The notes beneath the pieces are model-generated. The model was given only the letters and a program-made list of their open reading frames with translations. It did no database searches and had not been told where the DNA came from. A stretch of 64,000 nucleotides of DNA from assembly GCF_025466085.1 (NCBI RefSeq), contig NZ_JANLOD010000072.1, forward strand, positions 168,612 through 232,611, read 5' to 3'. Origin of the DNA: Pseudomonas sp. 14P_8.1_Bac3. Its GTDB lineage: Bacteria > Pseudomonadota > Gammaproteobacteria > Pseudomonadales > Pseudomonadaceae. A program made the translations under genes and the position numbers. Positions 7,915 to 16,616 of this stretch are shown here, piece by piece. Each line of letters begins with the position of its first letter. Position 1 is the stretch's first letter.

Positions 7915-8619
7915 GTGAGCAATTTAATTGGATTTAGCGCGTCTGGCTGGGGCGGGGTCATGCTGATGGCTGCCCTCATGACGCTGTTGGTGACACTCGC
8001 CGCGCTGCTGGTCGGTGCCGTACTCGGCACCCTGGTCGCGGCGGCGAAACTCCACGAAAGCCTGCTTCTGCGCCTGCTTGGCGATCTCTATACCACCGTA
8101 TTTCGCGGGGTGCCGGAGTTGCTGGTGATCTATTTGTTCTTCTACGGCGGCTCGGCGCTGGTAAGCGGGATCGGGAGGCTGTTCGGCGCGGAAGGGTTCA
8201 TCAGCATCCCGGCCTTTCTCGTCGGTGCGCTGGCCCTCGGCGTGGTCTCGGGGGCCTACCAGGCCGAAGTCTATCGAGGGGCTTTCCTCGCGGTGTCGCG
8301 GGCCGAGCTGGAGGCCGCCAAGGCAATCGGGATGCCGACGCTCATGCGTTTGCGACGGGTCATCGTGCCGCAGGTGCTGCGTTATGCCCTGCCGGGACTC
8401 GGCGGTGTCTGGCAGATCAGCCTGAAGGATTCGGCGCTGATCTCCGTCACCGGGCTGGTCGAGCTGATGCGGGCCAGTCGAGTGGCGGCGGCTTCCACCA
8501 GCCAGTTCGTGCTGTTCTTTCTCACCGGGTGCGCGCTTTACCTGGTGCTGACCGGGGCGTCCGGCCTGGTTTTTTCCAGAGCCGAACGGTACGTCGGCAG
8601 AACCTTGCGCCGTAGCTGA
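7915..8619 (+). CDS. Amino-acid ABC transporter permease (HisQ-like)
   Basis: An inner-membrane permease of 234 residues with about five transmembrane helices. The ABC-contact EAA loop is ELEAAKAIGMPTLMRLRRVIVPQ (about residues 129-151). A helix near the C-terminus follows the QISLKDSALISVTGL segment typical of HisQ/ArtQ proteins. The start is GTG at 7915. It pairs with the next permease as a heterodimer in the importer, judged by family and adjacency. Confidence 0.9.
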   Translation: MSNLIGFSASGWGGVMLMAALMTLLVTLAALLVGAVLGTLVAAAKLHESLLLRLLGDLYTTVFRGVPELLVIYLFFYGGSALVSGIGRLFGAEGFISIPAFLVGALALGVVSGAYQAEVYRGAFLAVSRAELEAAKAIGMPTLMRLRRVIVPQVLRYALPGLGGVWQISLKDSALISVTGLVELMRASRVAAASTSQFVLFFLTGCALYLVLTGASGLVFSRAERYVGRTLRRS

Positions 8620-8648
8620 CCGGCAGAAACGCTATCGAGGAGCCCATC

Positions 8649-9386
8649 ATGTTGATAGACACCGTTTTCTTATCCAGCACGCTGCTGCAACTGTTGCAGG
8701 CGCTGCCCATGACGCTGGCGCTGTTCTCTGCTTCGGTCATCATCGGCACGCTCCTGGCCATGCTCGTGGTCTGGTTGCGCGTGTGTCATGTCGCCGCGCT
8801 GCGGCATGTGGCACGCGGCTACGTTTTTCTGTTCCGCGGGTCGCCGCTGCTGATCCAGATGTTCCTGATGTACTACGGCCTCAGCCAATTCCAGGCCGTG
8901 CGCCAGAGCCTGTTCTGGCCCGTATTGCGTGAGCCGGTGACCTGCGCAGTGATCGCGCTGGCCCTGTGCACGGCCGGCTACATGGCGGAGATTTTTCGTG
9001 GCGGCCTGCTGGCGGTGCCGCCGCAGCAGGTCGAGGCCGCCCGCGCGACAGGCATGTCCGGCTGGCTGCTGGCCCGGCGGATCATCATCCCTATCGCCTT
9101 GCGCAGTTGCCTGCCGGCTTACTCGACGGAAGTCATCCTGATGGTGAAAGCCACGTCGCTGGCGAGTCTGGTGACGGTTTACGAAGTCTCTGGCGTGGCG
9201 CAACGGATCATCTCGGAGACCTACCGGACGATGGAGGTGTTCCTGTGCGCCGCGCTGATCTACCTGCTGTTGAACTTCTTGATCGTCCGCACGCTGGCGT
9301 TGATTGAATGGCGGCTGTCTCCCCGGCCGCCTGCCGGTGGGCGCCCAACAATAAAAAAATACGCACTCGGTATGCGAAGAGGGTAA
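8649..9386 (+). CDS. Amino-acid ABC transporter permease (HisM-like)
   Basis: The second permease, 245 residues. It contains FRGSPLLIQMFLMYYGL (about residues 59-75), the EAA loop QVEAARATGMSGWLLARRIIIP (about 126-147) and ILMVKATSLASLVTVYE, all typical of HisM/ArtM proteins. A GAGGAG ribosome site lies just upstream of the ATG. It forms the transmembrane channel with the preceding permease. Confidence 0.92.
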   Translation: MLIDTVFLSSTLLQLLQALPMTLALFSASVIIGTLLAMLVVWLRVCHVAALRHVARGYVFLFRGSPLLIQMFLMYYGLSQFQAVRQSLFWPVLREPVTCAVIALALCTAGYMAEIFRGGLLAVPPQQVEAARATGMSGWLLARRIIIPIALRSCLPAYSTEVILMVKATSLASLVTVYEVSGVAQRIISETYRTMEVFLCAALIYLLLNFLIVRTLALIEWRLSPRPPAGGRPTIKKYALGMRRG

Positions 9387-9390
9387 GGGC

Positions 9391-10167
9391 ATGGCTACGG
9401 GAAATGAACCGGTTCTGCAGATCAGACATTTGCGCAAGTCGTTCGCCAATCTGGAGGTGTTGAAAGGCATCTCGCTGGATGCCTACGAAGGAGACGTGGT
9501 GTCGATCCTCGGTGCCAGCGGTTCGGGAAAGAGCACCTTCCTGCGCTGCATCAACTTGCTGGAAACCCCTGACGCCGGAGAGATCTGTGTCGCCGGGGAA
9601 CCCGTGGCGTTCAAGCGTCGGCGTAATCAATTGCTGGTCCCGGCCGACCGGCGACAAATCGACCGCATCCGCTCTGAGCTGGGCATGGTGTTCCAGAGTT
9701 TCGGGCTGTGGTCGCACATGACCGTGCTGCAAAACGTCATCGAAGGTCCTGTGCATGTGCAGAAGCGGTCGCGGGCCGAGTGCATCGACGAAGCCGAGCA
9801 ACTGCTGGAAAAGGTCGGGATGATCGACAAGCGCGATCACTTTCCCGCGTTCCTGTCCGGGGGGCAGCAACAGCGGGTCGCCATTGCCCGGGCACTGGCC
9901 ATGCGGCCAAAGGTCATCCTGTTCGATGAGCCTACGTCGGCGCTCGACCCGGAGCTTGTCGGCGAAGTGCTGAAAGTGATGCGTGCGCTGGCTGAGGAAG
10001 GCCGGACCATGCTGGTCGTGACCCATGAAATGGGCTTCGCGCGCAACGTTTCCAATCGCGTGGTGTTCATGAATCAGGGGCTGATCGAGGCCCAGGGCAC
10101 ACCCGATGAGATGTTCCGGGAACAGAGCTCGGAACGCTTCAGGAAGTTCATCCTGAGCCAGGCCTGA
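9391..10167 (+). CDS. Amino-acid ABC transporter ATPase (HisP-like)
   Basis: A 258-residue ATPase of the polar amino-acid uptake family. It shows Walker A GASGSGKST, signature LSGGQQQRVAIARAL, Walker B VILFDEPTSALD and the switch histidine in VVTHEMGFAR. An insertion around residues 70-85 is as in HisP. It starts 4 bp after the permease stop, so it belongs to the same operon. It powers import for cluster A. Confidence 0.95.
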   Translation: MATGNEPVLQIRHLRKSFANLEVLKGISLDAYEGDVVSILGASGSGKSTFLRCINLLETPDAGEICVAGEPVAFKRRRNQLLVPADRRQIDRIRSELGMVFQSFGLWSHMTVLQNVIEGPVHVQKRSRAECIDEAEQLLEKVGMIDKRDHFPAFLSGGQQQRVAIARALAMRPKVILFDEPTSALDPELVGEVLKVMRALAEEGRTMLVVTHEMGFARNVSNRVVFMNQGLIEAQGTPDEMFREQSSERFRKFILSQA

Positions 10168-10272
10168 AGCACCCGATAACTGTTTGATTTTTTAACTTTT
10201 TTTTCGCCTGTTCAATGACGGGACAGGCTTTCTACGCCCTGAAAAAGGCTATCGAGCAGAGGAAGTAATGCA

Positions 10273-11820
10273 ATGCGTGTCCACCCTGAAGTGATTTCCA
10301 ATGTGGTGTTGGGCGATGTCGAGCCCTCCATCGATGAGTTCGTGGCCATCGCCCGTTACTCGGCGAAGGTGTCCTTTTCGCCCACCTACCGCGCCCGGGT
10401 TTCGCGGTCGCGAAAGCTCATCGAGCGATTTCTCGGCGAGAACCGCTTGGTCTATGGCGTGACCACAGGCTTCGGCGACAACGTTCGTCACGTGATTTCC
10501 CCCGAGGACGCGCAGACATTGCAGGTCAATATCGTGCGCTCACACGCCGTCTCCATCGGCGAACCGCTGAACCGCGAGCAAGTCCGGGCCATTCAATTGA
10601 TGATCCTGATCAGTCTGGGCAAGGGTTACTCCGGCGTTCGCATGGAACTGCTGGAGCTTATCGCCAGCCTGCTCAACAACGATGTGGTGCCTTTCGCGCC
10701 CGGCGAGGGGTCGGTGGGCTACCTCGGGCCGGAAGGGCATCTGGCGCTGGTGCTGATCGGCGAGGGCAAGGCCAGCGTCGCGGGCGGCGAGTGGGTGGAT
10801 GGCAGCACTGCGTTGCGCCAGGTGGGGCTGCAACCCATCGCGCTGCAATGCAAGGAGGGCCTGGCCATGCTCAATGGCACCACCTCGGTCACGGCGATTG
10901 CGACCCTGGCGTTGTACAACGCGGTGCAGGCGTCGACTGTGGCCGACATTGCCTCCGCACTGTCGCTGGAAGCCTTGAAGGGCACCATTCGCGCGTTCGA
11001 TGAGCGTTATCACTCGGTCAAGGCCCACGCCGAGCAGGCGCAAACGGCGCGGTTCATCAAGCGTCTGCTCAGCGATAGCCAACTGATCAAAGAGAACATC
11101 GATTATCGCCTGCAGGATGTCTACAGCTTGCGCGCGATCCCTCAAGTGCACGGCGCCTCGAAGAAGTTCGTGGCTTTTGCGCAATCCTGCATCGAGAACG
11201 AAATCGGCTCGTCCGGTGATAACCCGGTGATCTTCCCGACCAGCGAGGACGACGGCGTCGCCATTTCCGGAGCGAACTTCGACGGCTCTTACATCGGCAT
11301 CGCGGCTGACACACTGTGCAATGCCCTGACCAACCTGGCGAAGATCTCCGAGCGGCGCACCGACCGCATGGTCAACTCGCACTTCAGTGAGATGCCGGCA
11401 TTCCTGGTGCGCAATCCGGGGCTGAACAACGGCTACATGATCGTCCAGTACACGGCGGCCGGGCTGCTTGGCGAAATGAAGGTGCTGTCCCATCCGTCCA
11501 CGGTGGACAGCGTTTCCACCTGTGGCAACCAAGAAGACCCGGTCAGCTTTGCGTTCAACGCCGCGATCAAGGCTTACCAGGTTTCGCGCAAGCTGGAGTC
11601 AGTGCTGGCCATCGAAATCATGGTCGGTTGCCAGGCCCTGGACTTCCATGATGTGGCCAAAGCCTCCAGTGCGACCCGTGCACTTTACGACCTGGTGCGC
11701 AGCCGCGTGCCAACGGTCGAGCACGATCGCGCCTTCTACCCGGACATTGTCGCGGTGACCGAGCAACTGCGCTCCGGCGAAATACTCGCCACGGTCAACC
11801 GGGTGATCGACGTCCACTGA
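10273..11820 (+). CDS. HAL/PAL-family lyase lacking the MIO-forming Ala-Ser-Gly (lyase A)
   Basis: A 515-residue relative of histidine and phenylalanine ammonia-lyases. Conserved landmarks are Tyr61 in YGVTTGFGDN, SHAVSIG (residues 90-96), Asn201 in MLNGTT, Tyr284 and Arg287 in QDVYSLRAIPQVHG, FLVRNPGLNNGYMIVQYTAA, and Glu421 in NQEDPVS. Where canonical enzymes read GSVG-ASG-DLAPLAH, this protein reads GSVG-YLGPEGH (residues 146-156): the Ala-Ser-Gly that cyclises into MIO is missing and the downstream spacing to His156 is kept. It therefore should not be called hutH. The family precedent without MIO is ergothionase, which expels trimethylamine. An aromatic or heteroaromatic betaine substrate is inferred. 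It ends the cluster A operon, 105 bp after the ATPase, with a GAGGAAG ribosome site. Confidence 0.88.
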   Translation: MRVHPEVISNVVLGDVEPSIDEFVAIARYSAKVSFSPTYRARVSRSRKLIERFLGENRLVYGVTTGFGDNVRHVISPEDAQTLQVNIVRSHAVSIGEPLNREQVRAIQLMILISLGKGYSGVRMELLELIASLLNNDVVPFAPGEGSVGYLGPEGHLALVLIGEGKASVAGGEWVDGSTALRQVGLQPIALQCKEGLAMLNGTTSVTAIATLALYNAVQASTVADIASALSLEALKGTIRAFDERYHSVKAHAEQAQTARFIKRLLSDSQLIKENIDYRLQDVYSLRAIPQVHGASKKFVAFAQSCIENEIGSSGDNPVIFPTSEDDGVAISGANFDGSYIGIAADTLCNALTNLAKISERRTDRMVNSHFSEMPAFLVRNPGLNNGYMIVQYTAAGLLGEMKVLSHPSTVDSVSTCGNQEDPVSFAFNAAIKAYQVSRKLESVLAIEIMVGCQALDFHDVAKASSATRALYDLVRSRVPTVEHDRAFYPDIVAVTEQLRSGEILATVNRVIDVH

Positions 11821-11873
11821 TTCAACATTGCGCACCTCGCGCATTCATCGTTGTTAAACAAGGGGAAATCTGA

Positions 11874-12257
11874 ATGGCTGTCTACACACACGTCACCGTC
11901 GGCACCAACGACTTGAACGCCGCCCGTGAATTCTATGATGCCGTGCTTGGAACGCTCGGCCTGAAACGCCTTGCCGACCTTGGTGAATATGGCTCGATCT
12001 GGGGCGACAGTGCCCCCTCGTTCTTCGTGCTGAAACCGGTCAATGGCCAATCCGCAACCGTTGGCAACGGCATTACCGTCAGCTTTGCAGCCCCCGATCG
12101 TTCAGCCGTCGATGCCAGTCACCGCACGGCACTGGCCGCCGGAGCAAAAGACGAAGGTGCACCGGGACCACGGAATTGGGCGGACAACGCCTACGCCGCC
12201 TACTTCCGTGACCTTGATGGCAACAAGATTGCGGCGTATTGCTTCAAACCTGTCTGA
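11874..12257 (+). CDS. VOC (glyoxalase/bleomycin-resistance) family protein
   Basis: A 127-residue single vicinal-oxygen-chelate domain beginning YTHVTVGTNDLNAAREFYDAVL and ending in the typical YFRDLDGNKIAAYC segment, where glyoxalase-type metal ligands lie. Members bind a metal and act on glutathione adducts, catechols or drugs. It starts 53 bp after lyase A and may belong to cluster A, but this type of small VOC gene also occurs alone, so its part in the pathway is uncertain. Confidence 0.85.
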   Translation: MAVYTHVTVGTNDLNAAREFYDAVLGTLGLKRLADLGEYGSIWGDSAPSFFVLKPVNGQSATVGNGITVSFAAPDRSAVDASHRTALAAGAKDEGAPGPRNWADNAYAAYFRDLDGNKIAAYCFKPV

Positions 12258-12263
12258 AACGGG

Positions 12264-12286
12264 GCGAGCCCAGGGAATGGGCTTGC
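12264..12286 (+). terminator. Possible terminator hairpin after the VOC gene
   Basis: A 9-bp stem with one G-U-type mismatch (GCGAGCCCA / TGGGCTTGC) and GGGAA as loop, 6 bp after the VOC stop codon. There is no clear T tract, so this is a weak call. Confidence 0.4.
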
Positions 12287-12384
12287 TTTGCTTGATCTTC
12301 CGATCAGTGGTGATGCGCAGGCGCAATTTGATTTACCGGAATGCTTGATCGCTACAAACCGGCGGCGGGTCGAAAGGGCCATGG

Positions 12385-12837
12385 CTATTTCAGCGTGCTC
12401 GCTTGCCGGATCTCTCCACAAAAAATATCCACGCTGCCACTGTCCGGAGCCGTTCGCACGACGATGGAGTACCCACCGGCAAGCAGCTCTGACAGCTCGA
12501 CAGGTGCGTATCTTGAAAAAGTCCAGCCGCGTACCGCCTGGCGCTCGGTGTTTACCTGATCATTCATTGCGTAGGCGACCGGCCCGGGTTGCTGGCAGCT
12601 GCCTTTGTTGATGAACGTATAGAGGCGCAGTGGCAGGACGGTTCCGCTGGGGGCGCCACTGATGAAAAAGCTGAGGCCGGTGCTTTTCCCCTCGCTTGTC
12701 AGCGTTACAGTGCCGATCTGGCCGGTGTTCGGTCGGGTGGCCACCAGGGGAACGGACGCTCCATGGCCTGATGAGGTGGCACAGCCAACGATGTTGGCGG
12801 TGATCATCAGGGCGGCAAGTGAATGGATGAGCTTCAT
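12385..12837 (-). CDS. Hypothetical lipoprotein
   Basis: A 150-residue protein from the ATG at 12837, which is preceded by a strong AGGAGG. The N-terminus is a lipoprotein signal (MKLIHSLAALMITANIVGC, lipobox IVGC, acylated Cys19). The mature part has a beta-rich look with two further cysteines (GSCQQ and IFCGE) that may form a disulphide. An open frame continues upstream but only translates REP sequence and is not part of the gene. Function not recognised. Confidence 0.75.
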   Translation of the reverse strand: MKLIHSLAALMITANIVGCATSSGHGASVPLVATRPNTGQIGTVTLTSEGKSTGLSFFISGAPSGTVLPLRLYTFINKGSCQQPGPVAYAMNDQVNTERQAVRGWTFSRYAPVELSELLAGGYSIVVRTAPDSGSVDIFCGEIRQASTLK

Positions 12838-12998
12838 GGCGAACCTCCTGTGCTGAAAAACTGCAAGGCGAGAGTATTGGGTATAGGCCATCAATCGCTT
12901 CTTGGCATCAGCCCGCGCGATGTTAGCCAACCCCTCCACCCAAAGATCCCGCAACAGACAAGAGGGTGTGCGCAGCAGAACCAGATCACCCAACCCCC

Positions 12999-13090
12999 CT
13001 GTAGGAGCCAGCCTGCTGGCGATGGACTCAAGCCCGCCGCGTATAACCAGACCGCCCGCATCATCGCCAACGACCATCGCCAGCAACCCA
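12999..13090. repeat. REP palindrome pair (Pseudomonas type)
   Basis: Starts with CTGTAGGAGCCAGCCTGCTGG and ends with an inverted CGACCATCGCCAGCAA. It is nearly identical to the element at 2914-3002 over about 80 bp, including the internal CCAGACCGCCCGC segment. It lies between the lipoprotein and epoxide-hydrolase-like genes. Confidence 0.85.
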
Positions 13091-13109
13091 GCGCCTGCAA
13101 AGGTGTACC

Positions 13110-14165
13110 TCAAAGCTTGTCCGCATCAATTACCGCCTTGGCAAACGCCTGCGGATCTTCCTGCGGCAAGTTGTGGCCGATGCCGCCGCTGATCAGCCGG
13201 AACTCGTATTTGCCGGTGAAGCGTTTGGCGTAATCCTCGGGGGCGGGGTGTGGGGCGCCGTTGGCGTCGCCTTCGAGGGTGATGGTCGGCACGCTGATCG
13301 ACGGCGCGGTGGCCAGTTTTTGCTCCAGTGCTTCGTACTGGCTCTCGCCCTGGACCAGGCCCAGGCGCCAGCGGTAGTTGAAGACGGTGATCTCGACGTG
13401 GTCAGGGTTCTGCAACGCCTTGGCGCTGCGGTCGAAGGTGGCATCGTCAAACGCCCATTTCGGCGAGGCGAGTTGCCAGATCAACTTGGCGAAGTCGTGG
13501 GTGTTTTTCTCGTACCCGGCACGACCGCGCTCGGTGGCGAAGTAGAACTGATACCACCACTGCAATTCCGCCTTGGGTGGCAGCGGGTTCTGGCCAGCTG
13601 CCTGGTTACCGATCAGGTAGCCGCTGACCGAGACCAACGCCTTGACCCGTTCCGGCCATAACGCCGAGACAATGTCGGCCGACCGTGCGCCCCAGTCATA
13701 ACCGCCGAGCACCGCTTGCTTGATCTTCAGCGCGTCCATGAAATCGATGACGTCACTGGCCAGTGCAGCCGGTTGGCCGTTGCGCACGGTTTTCCCGGAG
13801 AGGAAGTGCGTGTCGCCATAACCCCGCGCATACGGCATCAGTACCCGATAGCCCTTAGCGGCCAACAGCGGTGCGACGTCGTCGTAGCTGTGAATGTCGT
13901 ACGGCCAGCCGTGCAGCAGAATCACCACCGGGCCATTGGTCGGGCCCGTTTCGGCGTACGCGACGTCCAGGAGGCCGGCGTTGATATGCTTCAGCGGGCC
14001 AAACGGGGAGGGCGCATAGGTGGCCTCAGCCTTCACCGCGTCAGGCGTGGCGGCGGTCTGCGCATGGGCGCTACCGAGGGCGCCGAACAGGGCGAACGCA
14101 AGAATTGACGAGCCGACCAGACGGCGACGGGATGTGCCGTTTTTGTTGTGCAGTGCCATCTTCAT
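13110..14165 (-). CDS. Exported alpha/beta hydrolase, epoxide-hydrolase-like
   Basis: A 351-residue protein from the ATG at 14165 (GGAGA upstream). The N-terminus has SRRRLVGSSILAFALFGALGSAHA, a signal with Tat-like arginines. The hydrolase core shows the oxyanion motif HGWP (about residues 84-87), the nucleophile elbow GGYDWGARSA where Asp attacks the epoxide, and the C-terminal catalytic His in GIGHNLPQE. HGxP plus DWG is typical of epoxide hydrolases rather than esterases. The substrate is unknown. It is transcribed alone. Confidence 0.88.
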   Translation of the reverse strand: MKMALHNKNGTSRRRLVGSSILAFALFGALGSAHAQTAATPDAVKAEATYAPSPFGPLKHINAGLLDVAYAETGPTNGPVVILLHGWPYDIHSYDDVAPLLAAKGYRVLMPYARGYGDTHFLSGKTVRNGQPAALASDVIDFMDALKIKQAVLGGYDWGARSADIVSALWPERVKALVSVSGYLIGNQAAGQNPLPPKAELQWWYQFYFATERGRAGYEKNTHDFAKLIWQLASPKWAFDDATFDRSAKALQNPDHVEITVFNYRWRLGLVQGESQYEALEQKLATAPSISVPTITLEGDANGAPHPAPEDYAKRFTGKYEFRLISGGIGHNLPQEDPQAFAKAVIDADKL

Positions 14166-14352
14166 GGTGATGTCTCCGTTGCAAGCCGTTGGCCAGGGGG
14201 GGATCCCCTCGAAACCTTGGGTGCATTTGAACGCGGTGACGTATCTGGCCTGTGTCGAATCGGCGGCCGGGTGAAAATTCATGTATCCCGAGGCTAGCCG
14301 TACACACAGAGATACAAAGCGCTGCGCTCAACCTTCACAAGGTTTCAGATTG

Positions 14353-15273
14353 TCAGCGACCCGCCTCCGCAGCCGCTTGCAACCACTCCCGCAGTGCACG
14401 GATCTTCGGCAGCTGCGCCCGCTGCGACGGATAAATCAGGAAGTAGGAAACGCCCTGATTGAGTTCGACATCGAACGGCGCAACCAGCACCCCGTCGTTC
14501 AGGCTTTCGCGCACCAGATTCAGGTCGCCCAATGCGACGCCGTGCCCGCGCGTCGCCGCCGACAGCGCCAGGTCCAGGGTGTCGAAGGACTGGCCGCGAT
14601 GCGCCGCAACGCCCTCAATGCCTGCCGCTTCGAGCCAACGACTCCAGCCCTGGACCGGAAAGCAATGCAACAGCGGCAAATGCTTCAAGTCGGCCGGATC
14701 GGTCAGCTGTTTTGCCAGCTCCGGCGAACAGACCGGTGTCAGACGTTCCGGCATCAGGGGGATGGCCTCGACATCCTTCCAGTCCCCTCGACCCTGAATG
14801 ATCGCGGCGTCCACGTCGCTGTCTTCAAAGCGCGGCTCCCACGCGTCGTAGGTGGTCACCCGCACGTCCATGTCCGGCATGACCGTGCGCAGCCCCGGCA
14901 ACAGCGGCAGGAACCAGCGCGTCGCGAGCGTGGGCGGCATTCGCAGGGTCAGCACCTGGCCGGCGTTACGCAGGCTGTTGCACAGGGTGGTCAGGCGCGC
15001 AAACGCGTCGTCGACCACGGGGAGCAGTGCTTGCGCTTCCGGGGTCAGGCGCAACCCGGTTTTATGGCGGATGAACAGCAGGACACCCAAGTGTTCCTCA
15101 AGCTGCTGCACCTGACGGCTGACGGCGCTCTGGGTGACGAACAGTTCCTTGGCGGCGCGACTGAAGGTGCCGCATCGCGCCGCCGCGGCAAACACTTCCA
15201 ACGCATGCAGCGGTGGCAAACGACGGTGAAAGGCAGGGCTGTTTAATGCATGATCTGGAAGCATGGATTGCAT
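14353..15273 (-). CDS. LysR-family regulator of cluster B (GcvA-like)
   Basis: A 306-residue LysR-type regulator with the DNA-binding helix-turn-helix in TFSRAAKELFVTQSAVSRQVQQLE (about residues 36-59) and a substrate-binding-like effector domain. The PPLHALEVFAAAARCG start region places it with GcvA-type regulators. It is divergent from the enolase-superfamily gene at 15391 with 117 bp between, so it is the likely regulator of cluster B. It is a different protein from the cluster A regulator. Confidence 0.92.
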   Translation of the reverse strand: MQSMLPDHALNSPAFHRRLPPLHALEVFAAAARCGTFSRAAKELFVTQSAVSRQVQQLEEHLGVLLFIRHKTGLRLTPEAQALLPVVDDAFARLTTLCNSLRNAGQVLTLRMPPTLATRWFLPLLPGLRTVMPDMDVRVTTYDAWEPRFEDSDVDAAIIQGRGDWKDVEAIPLMPERLTPVCSPELAKQLTDPADLKHLPLLHCFPVQGWSRWLEAAGIEGVAAHRGQSFDTLDLALSAATRGHGVALGDLNLVRESLNDGVLVAPFDVELNQGVSYFLIYPSQRAQLPKIRALREWLQAAAEAGR

Positions 15274-15390
15274 GAGAATTTACCGCGTTTACTCCAATGT
15301 CCGTAGAGCTTAGCTTAGTCGTGTCGGCTCACATAACGTTCTTTTGCGCATGGATTCGGCACCTATCGTCCCTACCGGAGCCGCCACGCG

Positions 15391-16593
15391 ATGAAGATCA
15401 AACGCATCACTGCCACGCCCATCAACCTGCCGCTGGATGCCCCCTATGTCTGGGTGTTCGGTGAACTGCCGGGTTTTTCCACGACCATCATCGAAGTCGA
15501 AACCGAGGACGGTCTGGTCGGTCTGGGAGAGGCCCCGTCGTGGCAGGCGGCCGCGATCGTTCGCGATCAGATCGCGCCGAAACTGGTGGGCCACGACGCG
15601 TTTGACATTGCCGGCGCCGAGTTCCTCTGCCTGCCTTACTTCGCCGGTGTCCAGAGCATCAACGACAACGCGCGCATCACCGCGTTCGGCGCAGTGGAAA
15701 TGGCGTTGTGGGATCTGCGCGGCAAGGCCTGGAAGCAACCGCTTTATCAGTTGCTGGGCGGTGCCGTGCGCAAGGACATTCCCTTCACCGACTACTTTTC
15801 CCTGCGCAACGATGGCCCGCTGCAGCGAGACGGCACGCGAGTGCGCGGCGAGCAGACCCCCGAAGCGGTCGCCGATTACTGCGTGATGCTCAACGAGACC
15901 TATGGCACGACCTTTTTCGAGGGCAAGTTTTCCACCCACGACCCGAAGGTGTCCCTGCGCATGCTTGAGCTGATCCGCCAGCGCCTGGGGGATGACGTGA
16001 TGCTGCGCATCGATTCGAACCAGGCCTACTCGCTGGCCACGGCGCGTCGACTGATTCGTCCACTGGAGGAGCTGGGCGTGCGCAACTGGGAAGACCCGGT
16101 GTCGACCATCGAAGAAATGGTCGAACTACGCCGTCATTGCTCGATTCCGTTTTCCACCCACAACGCCGACATCGCCCGGGCAATGGTGCTGAAAGTGCCC
16201 GACGCGATTGTCGGCAACCCGGCGGTGCTCGGTGGCATTGGCCGACTGCTGCGCTTCGTCGGCGCGTGCGAGCACGCCGGCATCGACTTCTGGTGCTACA
16301 GCGGCGACTCGGGCGTGGGCAGCGCGGTGTACCTGCATCTATGCGCGGCACTGGGCTGGATTCGCGAGCCGAATCAATCGCTATTTCGCATGCAGGTCAC
16401 GGATGTCATCGAAGAGGGCCCGTTCGTGCCGCGCCACAACACCGTGCGTGTGCCCGAGGGCCACGGCCTGGGCGTGACCCTGTCCCGGGAACGCTTGGCG
16501 TACGGTCATCAACACTTCCTCGAACATGGCCCGATGAACAAATACCACGACGCGCAGAAGCCCGGCACGTTCCGCCGCCTGCCGCTCGCCTGA
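15391..16593 (+). CDS. Enolase-superfamily enzyme (mandelate racemase/glucarate dehydratase-like)
   Basis: A 400-residue enolase-superfamily protein with N-terminal capping domain and TIM barrel. Likely metal ligands are Asp in RIDSNQAYS, Glu in NWEDPVST and Asn in STHNADIA; Asn as third ligand recalls glucarate dehydratase. A catalytic Lys is seen in FEGKFST. The usual KxK has Glu at the first position (EGK), and I cannot place the barrel His base seen in glucarate dehydratase (the region reads YSGDSGVGS). It is therefore an acid-sugar-like dehydratase or racemase of unknown specificity. It is the first gene of cluster B, 23 bp before the Rieske gene. Confidence 0.85.
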   Translation: MKIKRITATPINLPLDAPYVWVFGELPGFSTTIIEVETEDGLVGLGEAPSWQAAAIVRDQIAPKLVGHDAFDIAGAEFLCLPYFAGVQSINDNARITAFGAVEMALWDLRGKAWKQPLYQLLGGAVRKDIPFTDYFSLRNDGPLQRDGTRVRGEQTPEAVADYCVMLNETYGTTFFEGKFSTHDPKVSLRMLELIRQRLGDDVMLRIDSNQAYSLATARRLIRPLEELGVRNWEDPVSTIEEMVELRRHCSIPFSTHNADIARAMVLKVPDAIVGNPAVLGGIGRLLRFVGACEHAGIDFWCYSGDSGVGSAVYLHLCAALGWIREPNQSLFRMQVTDVIEEGPFVPRHNTVRVPEGHGLGVTLSRERLAYGHQHFLEHGPMNKYHDAQKPGTFRRLPLA

Positions 16594-16616
16594 TCTTTTA
16601 TTTTGGAGGTATTGCC

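Noticed and set aside
10273..11820. Annotation as hutH (histidine ammonia-lyase)
   Set aside because: The MIO-forming tripeptide is missing and no hutU, hutI or hutG genes are nearby.
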